Below are positions 18,101 to 26,041 of a stretch of 64,000 nt of DNA, piece by piece; position 1 is the first letter of the stretch, and each line of letters begins with the position of its first letter. The notes beneath the pieces were generated by a model. It ran no database searches. It was not told the origin of the DNA and was given only the letters and a program-made list of their open reading frames with translations. The position numbers were made by a program, and so were the translations under genes. This stretch comes from JBDSSS01 sp963764195 (GTDB lineage Bacteria; Actinomycetota; Actinomycetes; Actinomycetales; Dermatophilaceae): positions 186,001 to 250,000 of the forward strand of contig CAVXRG010000010.1 of NCBI GenBank assembly GCA_963764195.1. Reading direction: 5' to 3'.

Positions 18101-18944
18101 CTTCTTCAACGCCTGGGAGATGAAGGGCAGCTTCCCCGACATCCTCAACAACCCGGCGAGCGGCCCCACCGCCCGCAAGCTCTACGACGACGCGCAGGCG
18201 ATGCTCGACCGGATCATCGAGGAGAAGTGGCTGCGCGCCAACGGCGTCCTCGGACTCTGGCCCGCGAACGCCGTCGGCGACGACGTCGAGGTCTACCTCG
18301 ACGAGGACCGGGCCCATGTCCACGAGACGCTCCACCACCTGCGCCAGCAGGGTGACCACCGGCAGGGCGTGCCCAACCGTGCCCTGTCCGACTACGTCGC
18401 CCCGAAGGAGAGCGGCCTGCGCGACTACGTCGGCGGGTTCGCCGTCACCGCCGGTCTCGGCGGGGCCGAGCGGGTGGCCGCCTTCAAGGCCAACCTCGAC
18501 GACTACAACGCGATCCTGCTCGAGGCCCTCGCGGACCGCCTCGCGGAGGCCTTCGCCGAGCGGTTGCACGAGCGGGTCCGCAAGGAGTTCTGGGGCTACG
18601 CGCCCGACGAGCACCTCGACGGCGTCGGCCTCATCAAGGAGCAGTACGACGGCATCCGCCCCGCCCCGGGCTACCCGGCCTGCCCCGAGCACACCGAGAA
18701 GGAGACACTGTGGCGCCTGCTCGACGTCGAGGCCAACACCGGCATCCAGCTCACCGAGAGCATGGCGATGTGGCCCGGCGCCGCGGTCTCGGGCTGGTAC
18801 CTCTCGCACCCGCAGTCCCAGTACTTCGTCGTCGGCCGGCTCGGTCGCGACCAGGTGGAGGACTACGCGGAGCGCAAGGGCTGGACCCTGCCCGAGGCGG
18901 AGCGCTGGCTCGCCGCCAATCTCGCCTACGACCCCGAGGACTGA
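15159..18944 (+). CDS. metH: Cobalamin-dependent methionine synthase
   Basis: MetH transfers a methyl group from 5-methyltetrahydrofolate through cobalamin to homocysteine. All four modules are present in 1261 residues: the homocysteine domain (GAMGTMIQRF near 29 and zinc cysteines VGGCCGTTPAH near 312), the pterin-binding domain (VNVGERTNITGSARF near 362), the B12 domain with the cobalt-ligand motif DVHDIGKNIVG near 772, and the AdoMet reactivation domain (PAPGYPACPEHTEKETLW near 1168). GTG start at 15159 with GAGAGGA just upstream. The 253-bp divergent gap before it shows no riboswitch I can recognise. Confidence 0.97.
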   Translation: MLDRSETRPDATAALTAALRERVLVIDGAMGTMIQRFGPGEAEYRGERFAEWPSDVRGNSDVLVLTQPEMIGSIHREYLAAGADVVETNTFGATRLAQSDFGMEELCYEMNLEGARIARAACDEFSTPERPRFVAGALGPTPRTASISPDVNDPGARNVSYAELVEAYLEQANGLVDGGADLLLVETIFDTLNAKAAIFALETLFEERGRRWPVVISGTITDASGRTLSGQVTEAFWHSVRHVRPLAVGLNCALGASDLRPYVAELGRLADVFVSAYPNAGLPNAFGEYDETPDEMASVLGEFAESGLLNFVGGCCGTTPAHIEAIATATKAATPRTPSAPRPGMLLSGLEPVSITEDSLFVNVGERTNITGSARFRKLIKDGDYDAALAVAAQQVENGAQIIDVNMDEGMIDGVAAMDRFLKLVASEPDISRVPVMVDSSKWEVIEAGLKCVQGKAIVNSISLKEGEEKFVAQARLVRKYGAAAVVMAFDEDGQADSLARRQQICGRAYRILTEEVGFPGEDIIFDPNVFAVATGIEEHARYGLDFIEATRWIKENLPGALVSGGISNVSFSFRGNNPVREAIHAVFLFHAIRAGLDMGIVNAGALVVYDEVEPELRERIEDVVLDRRPDAAERLLEIAETYNRVGEVAEETEQEWRALPLRERITHALVKGIDAHVEADTELLRAEIEVAGGRPIEVIEGPLMQGMDVVGDLFGAGKMFLPQVVKSARVMKKAVAYLIPYIEQEKLDDPSLATAKDTNGTIVMATVKGDVHDIGKNIVGVVLQCNNYEVIDLGVMVPAQKILDAAREHEADAIGLSGLITPSLDEMVSFASEMQRQGLTIPLLIGGATTSRAHTAVKVDGKYDGPVVWVKDASRSVSVVSSLLSDERRPALLDALQKDYDSLRTRHSAKSDRRLLPIEAARANASELDWTAYRPPRPRLLLTQQKDVGALGGSHGRTEHVRVLRDYPLGELRRYIDWQPFFNAWEMKGSFPDILNNPASGPTARKLYDDAQAMLDRIIEEKWLRANGVLGLWPANAVGDDVEVYLDEDRAHVHETLHHLRQQGDHRQGVPNRALSDYVAPKESGLRDYVGGFAVTAGLGGAERVAAFKANLDDYNAILLEALADRLAEAFAERLHERVRKEFWGYAPDEHLDGVGLIKEQYDGIRPAPGYPACPEHTEKETLWRLLDVEANTGIQLTESMAMWPGAAVSGWYLSHPQSQYFVVGRLGRDQVEDYAERKGWTLPEAERWLAANLAYDPED

Positions 18945-18945
18945 C

Positions 18946-19644
18946 GTGACCGAGACCGATGTCGTCGTCGACGAGACGTATGCCGCCCACCTGCCCGCCG
19001 CGGTGCTCTGGGACATGGACGGGACCCTCGTCGACACCGAGCCCTACTGGATCGCGGCCGAGCACGAGCTCGTCGCGGCGCACGGCGGGGAGTGGAACGA
19101 CGAGTTCGCGCACTCGCTCGTCGGCAACGCGCTCGAGGTGTCGGCGCAGCTGATCATCGACCACTCCGGGATCTCGCTCTCGGTGCCGGAGATCATCGAC
19201 GGACTGCTCGCGATCGTCGTCGATCGGGTCACGGCCGAGGTGCCGTGGCGCCCGGGGGCTCGCGAGCTGCTCGCCGAGCTGGGTGGCCGCGGGGTGCCGT
19301 CGGCCCTCGTGACGATGTCGTGGCGGGTGCTCGCCGACGTCGTCGTGGGCAGCCTGCCGGAGGGGACCTTCGAGGTCGTCGTCACCGGTGACGAGGTGGG
19401 CCACGGCAAGCCCCACCCCGAGCCCTACCTCACCGCCGCCGAGCTGCTCGGCGTGGACCCGCTCGACTGTGTCGCCCTCGAGGACTCCCCGGCCGGGGTG
19501 AGCTCGGCGACCGCCGCCGGCGTGCCGACCCTCGCCATCCCGCACGTCGTCCCCGTGCCCGAAACCCCGGGATCGGTGCGGGTCTCGACCCTCGAGGGTG
19601 TCAGGGCCGCGGACCTGCGCCAGCTGACGTCTGGTCTGCGCTGA
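18946..19644 (+). CDS. HAD-superfamily phosphatase
   Basis: A 232-residue haloacid-dehalogenase-like hydrolase of the beta-phosphoglucomutase/phosphatase type. Motif I WDMDGTLVDTEPYW lies near residue 24, motif II is in ALVTMSW near 120, motif III Lys in GHGKPHPEPYL near 151 and motif IV ALEDSPAGVSSATAAG near 178. A cap domain occupies residues 35-105. The GTG start follows the metH stop by one base, so it is probably translated from the same mRNA. Substrate unknown; a role in methionine metabolism is not implied by the sequence. Confidence 0.9.
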   Translation: MTETDVVVDETYAAHLPAAVLWDMDGTLVDTEPYWIAAEHELVAAHGGEWNDEFAHSLVGNALEVSAQLIIDHSGISLSVPEIIDGLLAIVVDRVTAEVPWRPGARELLAELGGRGVPSALVTMSWRVLADVVVGSLPEGTFEVVVTGDEVGHGKPHPEPYLTAAELLGVDPLDCVALEDSPAGVSSATAAGVPTLAIPHVVPVPETPGSVRVSTLEGVRAADLRQLTSGLR

Positions 19645-19690
19645 GCCGAGCCGGGGTGATCTTCCGGCGCCGCATCATCCCAAGGTCTCC

Positions 19691-19785
19691 CCCCGTCGAG
19701 TGCCCAGTTTCCCCCGCACCCGGCGGATGAAAATGGGCACTCGACGGGGGATGACGTCGAGTGCCCAGTTTCCCCCGCACCCGGG
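19691..19785. repeat. Intergenic palindrome with a directly repeated arm
   Basis: CCCCGTCGAGTGCCCA (19691-19706) is followed by its exact reverse complement at 19734-19749, making a 16-bp stem with a 27-bp loop. The left arm plus loop, beginning GTCGAGTGCCCAG, is then repeated directly at 19756-19784 (about 29 bp identical to 19695-19723). It sits between the convergent HAD and LysR-like genes. A terminator function is possible, but the partial duplication looks like a dispersed REP-type element. Confidence 0.7.
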
Positions 19786-19803
19786 TGTGGGGCAGCCCGG
19801 CCA

Positions 19804-20598
19804 TCAGCGGCCCTTGCGGCGGGGCCGACCCCCCGAGCCACCCCGCTTCTTGCGGCCGGACGGCCGGTCGGACGGACGGCCCGTGCCGCCCCGCTGTCCA
19901 CCCGACGCGGTCCTGGCGCCGCCGGACCGTGCGGTCCCCGACGGCGTGCCGGGCCGCTCCGCCGCGGGCGGGCTCGAGTCCGGGTCCGCACCGCCGCGGG
20001 TGCTGCGCTCGGTGCGGCCCCGGACGACCCCGATGAAGGTCTCGATCCTCGGGTCGTCGTCGTCCACCCGCCAGGCCAGTCCGATCTGTGACCGCGCGAC
20101 GCCCGTGACCGGGCGGTGGACGACGTCCTTGCGGTGGTGCAGGCGGGCGACGGAGAGCGGCACGATGACGATGCCGGAGCCCGCGGCCGCGACCGAGATC
20201 GCAGTCCTGGCCGTCATCGGTGGCAGAGCGCGTGCTCGATCGAGCAGGTCGGCGTCCGCGACGGCCGCCCACTCCGGGACCGCCCCGGGGTCCTGGAGCA
20301 GCCCCTCGTCGGCGAGATCGGACACGTCGACCGTGTCGAACGCGGCGACCGCGTGCTCCTTGGCGACGACGACGACCGGGTCCTCGAGGTAGAGCGGGAT
20401 GACGTGCAGGCCGTTGCGCTCCACGGGGAGCCGCACGAAGCACATCGACGCCGCCCCCGAGTCCAGTCCGTCGAGCTGGTCGGCCTCCTCGACGACCGCG
20501 ACCTCGACGGGCTGCTCCGGCATCCGGGCGTTCCAGGTCCGCAGCCACTTGTCGGGGGTGACGCCGGGGACGAACTGGACGCGGAACGGCTCCGTCAT
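19804..20598 (-). CDS. Stand-alone LysR-type substrate-binding protein (no HTH)
   Basis: A 264-residue protein matching only the effector-binding half of LysR-type regulators: FRVQFVPGVTPDKWLRTW at the start, the DLADEGLLQDPGAVPEWAA region in the middle, then ISVAAAGSGIVIVPLSVARL near 141. The usual winged helix-turn-helix is missing; the ATG at 20598 has a good AAGGA site, and no HTH is coded upstream. The last 65 residues are Gly/Arg/Lys-rich and could bind nucleic acid. It is divergent from a DUF5997 gene, an arrangement seen in other actinobacteria. Confidence 0.78.
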   Translation of the reverse strand: MTEPFRVQFVPGVTPDKWLRTWNARMPEQPVEVAVVEEADQLDGLDSGAASMCFVRLPVERNGLHVIPLYLEDPVVVVAKEHAVAAFDTVDVSDLADEGLLQDPGAVPEWAAVADADLLDRARALPPMTARTAISVAAAGSGIVIVPLSVARLHHRKDVVHRPVTGVARSQIGLAWRVDDDDPRIETFIGVVRGRTERSTRGGADPDSSPPAAERPGTPSGTARSGGARTASGGQRGGTGRPSDRPSGRKKRGGSGGRPRRKGR

Positions 20599-20694
20599 CG
20601 GGGTCCTTCGGGACGGGGGATGGGCCTCCGAGGCTAGTGCAGGGTGGGGCGAGGGGGTCCAGGTGCGGCCTCGGCACGCTCTACGCTGAGACCC

Positions 20695-21075
20695 ATGAGC
20701 TCGCCCACGCCGCAGACCATGAAGCCGCAGACCGCCGCCAAGAAGCTCGGGGTGCTGCTCGCCGAGACGCCGGCGGACTTCCGGGAGGGTGCTGTGAGCC
20801 GGGCCGAGCTGAACAAGCTCAACGCCAACCCGCCGGAGTGGCTCGCCGACCTGCGCCGCAACGGACCGCACCCGCGCCAGGAGGCCGCCCGCCGGCTCGG
20901 CATCTCCAACTCCGGCCTCGCCCGCGGCGGGATCACCGAGTTCCTCACCAGTGACCAGATCGCGACCCTGCTCGAGGAGATGCCCGACTGGCTCGCAGCC
21001 GAGCGGGCCTCCTTCGCGGAGGTGCGGGCCGAGAACGCCCGGCTCAAGGCGAAGGCCGCCACCGACGCGACGTAG
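20695..21075 (+). CDS. DUF5997 family protein
   Basis: A 126-residue soluble protein of unknown function. Segments MKPQTAAKKLGVLLAETPAD, VSRAELNKLNANPPEWLADL and RQEAARRLGISNSGLARGG are diagnostic of DUF5997. The last of these resembles a helix-turn-helix, so it could supply the DNA-binding function absent from the divergent LysR-like partner; that pairing idea is inference. A C-terminal helix (SFAEVRAENARLKAKAA) is probably coiled coil. ATG at 20695 is preferred over an upstream in-frame ATG that lacks conserved sequence. Confidence 0.8.
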   Translation: MSSPTPQTMKPQTAAKKLGVLLAETPADFREGAVSRAELNKLNANPPEWLADLRRNGPHPRQEAARRLGISNSGLARGGITEFLTSDQIATLLEEMPDWLAAERASFAEVRAENARLKAKAATDAT

Positions 21076-21465
21076 TCCTGTCCGGCATACGTCCCCTCAC
21101 CGCGGTGCGAGTCGTCGAGCAGGTGGGGTCATGGCACGCTGCACTCGATCCGCTGAGCGACCGGGGCAGGCGTGCCAGTCGGCGGTGGCAGATCGTGCGG
21201 AGCGGGCGCGGGCCCGTTCGGCGAGCTCGGACTGCCTGGCGCGAGCGAGCATCATGGCGAGGGTGGAGGACGTGGGCATGGCGGTGGCTTTCGGTGGGTG
21301 GTTCGCCCGGAGGGCGGTCGCCGTCGTCGGCGACACCTCAGGCTCCCGGCGCACGGCGTCGGACGAATCTGCGCAATGACGTAGCCGGGCGCTGGCAGAG
21401 CGCATAGCCATGGCCGGCCAGCCGTCCCGGAGAGCCGGCCGCGGTCCCGTGACCGCCGGCATGGC
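21076..21465. other. Intergenic region, no gene recognised
   Basis: The 390 bp between DUF5997 and the sensor kinase contain open frames on both strands. Their translations are arginine/alanine-rich, low-complexity GC shadows with no family likeness that I recognise. One copy of the short GGCATAC motif lies near 21083. I see no RNA gene or clear terminator. Confidence 0.5.
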
Positions 21466-23088
21466 TCAGCGCGGTGCGGCACCACCCGGAACGAGGCGCA
21501 CGGTGACGACGCACCCGGCCTCCGGCGCGCTCGTCACCGTGAGCTCGGCGCCACAGGCGGCCGCACGGTCGCGCATCGTCGACTGACCGAGGTGTCCCGG
21601 GCCCGAGGCGCCGGGCTCGAAACCGACCCCGTCGTCGCGGACCTCGACCATGAGGGTGCCGGGCTGCGGGGCGTCGACCATGGTGACGGTGACCCGGGCG
21701 GTGGACGCCCGCGCGTGCTTGGCCGTGTTGTGGAGGGCCTCGAGGACGAGCCGGTAGAGGTGCTCCTCCGCCCGCGGGGCGAGCGGCAGCCGTTCGGTCG
21801 GGCCGGTCACCGTGATCGGCAGACCCTCGCGCGCGGTCAAGGCCGCCGCTTGTCGTTGGAGGGCCCCGACGAGCCCTTCCGCAGCCAGCGCATCGGGTCG
21901 CAGCTCGAAGATGAGCGCTCTCATCTCGGTCAGGGCGCCCAGGCTCAGCTGGGCGAGGGTGGTGACTCCCACCGCGAGCGGGTCGTCCGCCGAAGCCCCC
22001 ATGGTGGCGAGCTGACGCTCCGCGGCGCGTGCGTGCAGGGTCATCGCGAAGAGGGCCTGACTGACGGAGTCGTGCAGCTCGCGGGACAGCCGCTGACGCT
22101 CGACAAGGGTGGCATGGGCTTCCGCGTTCTGGAAAAGGCGTGCGTTCTCGACGGCGACAGCGGCCTGGTCGGCGATGGCCTGCAGGAAGATGAGCTCGTC
22201 GTCGTCGACCCCGCGCCCTGCGGTGACGTAGAGCAGCAGGCAGCCATCGCACCGACCGTGCAACCCCAGCGGCACGACGACGGTGTCCTCGAAGTCCAAC
22301 CCGTCCCACATCGAGTGCAGCGGGGCGTACCCCGGGTCAGCCAGCGCCTGGGTGCGGAACCCGCGGATGACGTTGATCTTCGTGTCGTTGGTGACCGCGC
22401 GGATCACCGACTTCGCGCCGAGAGCGTAGGAGGCCTCCACCGCGGCGCGGTACCCGTCGGGCAGCCCGTCATCCCCGTAGTGGGCGAGCCGAAGTAGGTC
22501 CGAGTCCTCCCAGACCACGACGGCAGCCGCAGCCGCGCCGGTGGCAGATCGGACCGACCGAGCCACCTGTTCGAGCGTTGCCTGAAGGGGGTGCTGGACG
22601 GTCATGGCATCGGCGATCGCGGTGAAGCCGGCGATGCGCTGCTCGAGCTGCTCCAACGCCCGGACGCGCTCCGTTGCGTCGGTGACGATGTCGACGAACC
22701 CTGCGACCTCGCCATCGACGAACGTCGGGGCGAAGACCACGTCCCAGTAGGTCACGGCCCCGTCATTGGACAGGCGGTGCGCGGCCTGTCGGACGACCTG
22801 TCCGGACAGGACTGCGTCGATCAGCGGCGCGGTGACCTCTTCCTGGCCGGGCAGCAGCTCGAACATGCCCTTCCCCGGCACCACCCACCCGGGTGGGCTC
22901 CCGAGGTAGTGGGTGAAGAAGCCCTCCCACGTGCGGTTGCACCGCTGCAGGCGCAGGTCGGTGTCGAAGACCGCGATCCCCATCGGCACCTGGTCGAAGA
23001 AGATCTCCAGGAGCTGGGCGTCGAGGTCGCCATCCCGACGGGTGACCGGCGGGACGGTCTCCCGCTGCGTGGGGACCGGCCAGGTCAT
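21466..23088 (-). CDS. NarL-type sensor histidine kinase with PAS and GAF domains
   Basis: A 540-residue cytoplasmic sensor kinase with no transmembrane segments. A PAS domain spans about residues 25-145 (LEIFFDQVPMGIAVFDTDLR), a GAF domain about 160-325 (ending LQAIADQAAVAVENARLF), then a HisKA_3 dimerisation helix with the phosphate-accepting His in RLSRELHDSVSQALFAM (about 341), and an HATPase domain with HNTAKHARAS (N box, about 464) and VRDDGVGFEPG. It probably senses a soluble or redox/ligand signal. It overlaps the response-regulator stop by 4 bp, so the two form an operon. Confidence 0.92.
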   Translation of the reverse strand: MTWPVPTQRETVPPVTRRDGDLDAQLLEIFFDQVPMGIAVFDTDLRLQRCNRTWEGFFTHYLGSPPGWVVPGKGMFELLPGQEEVTAPLIDAVLSGQVVRQAAHRLSNDGAVTYWDVVFAPTFVDGEVAGFVDIVTDATERVRALEQLEQRIAGFTAIADAMTVQHPLQATLEQVARSVRSATGAAAAAVVVWEDSDLLRLAHYGDDGLPDGYRAAVEASYALGAKSVIRAVTNDTKINVIRGFRTQALADPGYAPLHSMWDGLDFEDTVVVPLGLHGRCDGCLLLYVTAGRGVDDDELIFLQAIADQAAVAVENARLFQNAEAHATLVERQRLSRELHDSVSQALFAMTLHARAAERQLATMGASADDPLAVGVTTLAQLSLGALTEMRALIFELRPDALAAEGLVGALQRQAAALTAREGLPITVTGPTERLPLAPRAEEHLYRLVLEALHNTAKHARASTARVTVTMVDAPQPGTLMVEVRDDGVGFEPGASGPGHLGQSTMRDRAAACGAELTVTSAPEAGCVVTVRLVPGGAAPR

Positions 23089-23765
23089 GACCCACCCGTT
23101 CGGTCAGCGCTCACCAGGCCCTCTCGGACCGCCCACATCGCAGCCTGGGTCCGGCTGGCCAGGCCGAGTTTGGCGAGGATGTTCGAGACGTGGGTCCGCG
23201 CCGTGCGTTCGCTCACCGCGAGATCCTTCGCGATCTGGCGGTTCGTGTTGCCCTTCGCGATGCTGACCACCACCTCACGCTCCCGAGCGGTCAGGGCCGC
23301 CGACTCCTTCCGGGGGGCCCGCAACGATGCGGTCAGCGCCTTGGCCACCGCCGGATCCAGTCGCACCTCCCCAGCGACGGCAGACCGGATCGCGTCGGCG
23401 ACCTCGGAGGCCTCCGCGTCCTTGAGCAGGTAGCCGGCCGCGCCCGCCTCGAGCGCACCGCGGATCTGTCCCTCCTCGACGAAGCTCGTGACCGCCACGA
23501 CCTCCACCTCCGGCCAGCGGGCCTTGATGGCGGTGGTGGCCGTGATCCCGTCCATCTCCGGCATCAGCAGGTCCATGAGCACCACGTCGGGCAGGCCCTC
23601 ACCGTTGGCGAGCACGGCGAGCTCGTCCAGGGCGCGGCGCCCGTTCGCCGCGGAGCCCACGACGAGCAGGTCCGCTTCCGTGGCGAGGTATGCCGCCAGG
23701 CCCGTCCGTACGACAGCATGGTCATCGACGAGGAACACGCGTGTCAGCGTCTCGTGACTCTCCAT
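23085..23765 (-). CDS. LuxR/NarL-family response regulator
   Basis: A 226-residue DNA-binding response regulator, partner of the overlapping kinase gene. The receiver domain has the acidic pair in VFLVDDHAVVRTGL (about residue 12), the phosphorylated Asp in DVVLMDLLMPEMDG (about 64) and a Lys in YLLKDAEASEVADA (about 113). The C-terminal HTH reads LTAREREVVVSIAKGNTNRQ, then IAKDLAVSERTARTHVSNIL. ATG at 23765 is chosen because the conserved receiver begins shortly after. Its ending overlaps the kinase start in ATGA (23085-23088). Target genes unknown. Confidence 0.93.
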   Translation of the reverse strand: MESHETLTRVFLVDDHAVVRTGLAAYLATEADLLVVGSAANGRRALDELAVLANGEGLPDVVLMDLLMPEMDGITATTAIKARWPEVEVVAVTSFVEEGQIRGALEAGAAGYLLKDAEASEVADAIRSAVAGEVRLDPAVAKALTASLRAPRKESAALTAREREVVVSIAKGNTNRQIAKDLAVSERTARTHVSNILAKLGLASRTQAAMWAVREGLVSADRTGGS

Positions 23766-24245
23766 CGCCCGCCACTCCATCCAGCCGCGTGCGCGGCACA
23801 TCCAGCGACAGCCCCGAACCCTCGCGCCGCCGTCACCCCACAGGAGGGCCGCGCGACTCTACGTCATTCTGCCGCACCGGGACGGCAGAAGGACCGAACC
23901 CGGGTCGGCGCTGTGCCGCAGGTTGGGCGCGCTCGAGTCGAGCAGGCTCGAGGCATGCCCGCAACCAGCCACCGTCCCGAACCCTCGAGTCGACAGCGTG
24001 CCGGAAACGTCCCGGCCGGACCGGCGAACCTCGGGGCCAGCCGAGGACCAACCGTGCCGGATGGCTCCGTGCTCGTGGCCATCGACGTCCAGGTCCAGCA
24101 CGACTCCACCGATCCGTGCTTGCCGGTCGACCCGGGGCGGCGTGGCCACGACCTGAAGCCCGTGACGTCACCGCCTGACCCGACGTGTTGCGCACGCCCT
24201 CGCGGTCCGTCGATGCTTCGCACACCCGCCAACAGAAGGACTCCC
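23766..24245. other. Intergenic region, no gene recognised
   Basis: About 480 bp separate the divergent response regulator and GNAT genes. No reading frame here shows conserved sequence. There is a short repeated string CCCGAACCCTCG near 23812 and 23978 and a CTCGAG-rich imperfect palindrome near 23930. The GNAT ribosome site (GAAGGA) closes the region. Promoters for both neighbours must lie here, but I cannot place them reliably. Confidence 0.5.
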
Positions 24246-24656
24246 ATGCCGTACGACATCATCGACCGGGTCGCCACCCCGGAGGAGCACCGGATGCTCG
24301 CCCACGCCGTCGGCTGGCAGGACGGGTTCCGGTGGGAGGCGATGCCCGCCTCCCTGGCCGCCTCGTGCTCCGGGGTCGTCGTCACCGACGACGAGGGATC
24401 CGTCGTGGCGATGGGGCGGACCGTCGGAGACGGCGCGTTCTTCTTCTACCTCCAGGACATCGCCGTGCACCCCGACCACCAGGGCCACGGACTCGGGGGA
24501 CTCGTGACCCGGCGCCTTCTCGACCAGGTCAGGGACCTCGCCGGCGGGGACGCGTTCGTGGGGTTGTTCGCGACGGAGCAGGCCGCCGTCCTCTACCGCC
24601 GCGAGGGCTTCGACGACGAGAGCGACATGAGCGGCATGTGGCGGATGCTGCGCTGA
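24246..24656 (+). CDS. GNAT-family N-acetyltransferase
   Basis: A 136-residue acetyl-CoA-dependent acetyltransferase. The acetyl-CoA pyrophosphate loop is seen in IAVHPDHQGHGLGGLVTRRL (R/Q-x2-G-x-G/A pattern, near residue 76), and the C-terminal motif B strand in AVLYRREGFDDESDMSGMWR. The compact size is typical of single-domain GNATs acting on small molecules or amino groups. The ATG at 24246 is preceded by GAAGGACTCCC. Substrate unknown. Three genes (GNAT, DUF-type membrane protein and CPBP protease) follow one another on this strand. Confidence 0.88.
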   Translation: MPYDIIDRVATPEEHRMLAHAVGWQDGFRWEAMPASLAASCSGVVVTDDEGSVVAMGRTVGDGAFFFYLQDIAVHPDHQGHGLGGLVTRRLLDQVRDLAGGDAFVGLFATEQAAVLYRREGFDDESDMSGMWRMLR

Positions 24657-24723
24657 GCCGCCTTGCGCACCAGAGAGACCCATGAACCTGTGCGGCCGTG
24701 GGGCCGCGGAAGGAAGTCACACC

Positions 24724-25242
24724 ATGTCCATCGCGGAATACGTCCTCAACCTCGGACTGCTCGTCTACATCCTCGGCGCGAACCTCGGAACCCGTCGCCT
24801 CACCATCGGTCGCGTTCTCCTTCCCCTCGCGCTCGTGGCGGTGGGCGCGGCGGTGTTCCTGCGACACCTACCGGCGGCCGGGAACGACGCCACCCTGGAG
24901 ATGGTCGGCGCGTTGACCGGCGTCGCCCTGGGAGTCCTCGCCGGGTTCTTGCTTCGGGTCCGCCCTGATGAGAGGCGCCACGGTCTCGTGACGACCGCGG
25001 GCATCGGGTATGCCGCCCTGTGGGTCGTGGTGGTCGGCGGCCGGATCCTCTTCGCCTACGGGGCGGAGCACTGGTTCGGACCCCGGATCGGCCGGTTCTC
25101 CTTCGAGCACGGGGTCTCGGGCGCCGACGCCTGGGTGGCCGCGTTCGTCCTGATGGCACTGGCCATGGTCGCGACGCGGGTGCTCACGACGACCGCGTTC
25201 GCGGCCCGCGCTCGCCGTGGCCTCCAGGTGGTCATCCCATGA
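24724..25242 (+). CDS. Small multi-pass membrane protein
   Basis: A 172-residue membrane protein with about five hydrophobic segments: YVLNLGLLVYILGANLG, VLLPLALVAVGAAVFL, MVGALTGVALGVLAGFLL, a central AALWVVVVGGRILFAYG and a final WVAAFVLMALAMVATRVL. The arrangement recalls DUF1453/CcdC-type membrane proteins, but I cannot assign it firmly. A GGAAGGAAG ribosome site precedes the ATG at 24724. It overlaps the CPBP protease gene by 4 bp (ATGA), so the two are probably made together and may interact in the membrane. Confidence 0.75.
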   Translation: MSIAEYVLNLGLLVYILGANLGTRRLTIGRVLLPLALVAVGAAVFLRHLPAAGNDATLEMVGALTGVALGVLAGFLLRVRPDERRHGLVTTAGIGYAALWVVVVGGRILFAYGAEHWFGPRIGRFSFEHGVSGADAWVAAFVLMALAMVATRVLTTTAFAARARRGLQVVIP

Positions 25243-25955
25243 GCGTCGTCGCGGCCGACCGGTCGGTGCGCAGTGCCTTCAGGGTCTTCGCCGCCTTCAT
25301 GGTCGTCACCGTCGGGGCATCGGTGTTGCTGTCCGTCCTCCTGCCGGACGCGACAGGGGAGGCGCGCGCCTTCGTCGCCCTCGTGCTCGTCGTCGTCCTC
25401 CTCCTCGTACTCGCTCCGAGGTTCTTCTCGTGGCCCGAGCTCGGGGTGAACGGTCCGCGCCACTGGCGGCACGTGGGCCTGCTCGCGGTGCCCGCCGTGC
25501 TGTCGGTGACCCCCCTCGTGCTCGGGGTCGAGGACCCGGGGCCCTCCCGGTTGGCGTTCCTCACCGTGGGATACCTGCTGACCGGTTTCGGGGAGGAGCT
25601 GTTGTGGCGTGGGCTCGTCCAGCGGATCCTCGCGCCGCTCGGCGTGGTGCGTGCCGTGCTCCTGTCGTCGGCACTGTTCGGGGCAGCGCACCTGGCCAAC
25701 CTCGCCTTCCGGGACAGCCCGGGGCTGGTCCTGGCCCAGGCGTGGGGGGCGTTCTGCTTCGGGGTCGGTTACGGCGCCGTGCGGTCGCGGACCAACACCG
25801 TCGTGCCACTCATGGTGCTGCACCTGGTCACCGATCTCGCCGCGGCCGTCGGCGCGGTGCCGAAGATCCCGGTCCTCGTGGCGCAGGACATCGTCCTGCT
25901 CGGGTTCGGCCTCGTCCTGCTCCGGCGGACCCGTCCCGCGCTCGACCGAGTCTGA
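25239..25955 (+). CDS. CPBP-family intramembrane metalloprotease
   Basis: A 238-residue integral membrane protein of the CPBP/Abi (CAAX protease-like) family. The catalytic motif FGEELLWRGLVQRIL (E-E-x3-R, about residue 115) and the metal-ligand histidines in LFGAAHLANLAF (about 146) and MVLHLVTDLAAA (about 189) are all present, so it is probably active. Family members process prenylated or bacteriocin-related peptides or give self-immunity. There is no bacteriocin gene beside it. It overlaps the preceding membrane-protein gene. Confidence 0.88.
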   Translation: MSVVAADRSVRSAFRVFAAFMVVTVGASVLLSVLLPDATGEARAFVALVLVVVLLLVLAPRFFSWPELGVNGPRHWRHVGLLAVPAVLSVTPLVLGVEDPGPSRLAFLTVGYLLTGFGEELLWRGLVQRILAPLGVVRAVLLSSALFGAAHLANLAFRDSPGLVLAQAWGAFCFGVGYGAVRSRTNTVVPLMVLHLVTDLAAAVGAVPKIPVLVAQDIVLLGFGLVLLRRTRPALDRV

Positions 25956-26041
25956 GGCTCGCCTGACAAGGCTGTTTCCGGCGCGTTAACTCCGAGGCGG
26001 CGACTTGCACCGACGACCACCGGTCGCCAGCATGGGCACTC

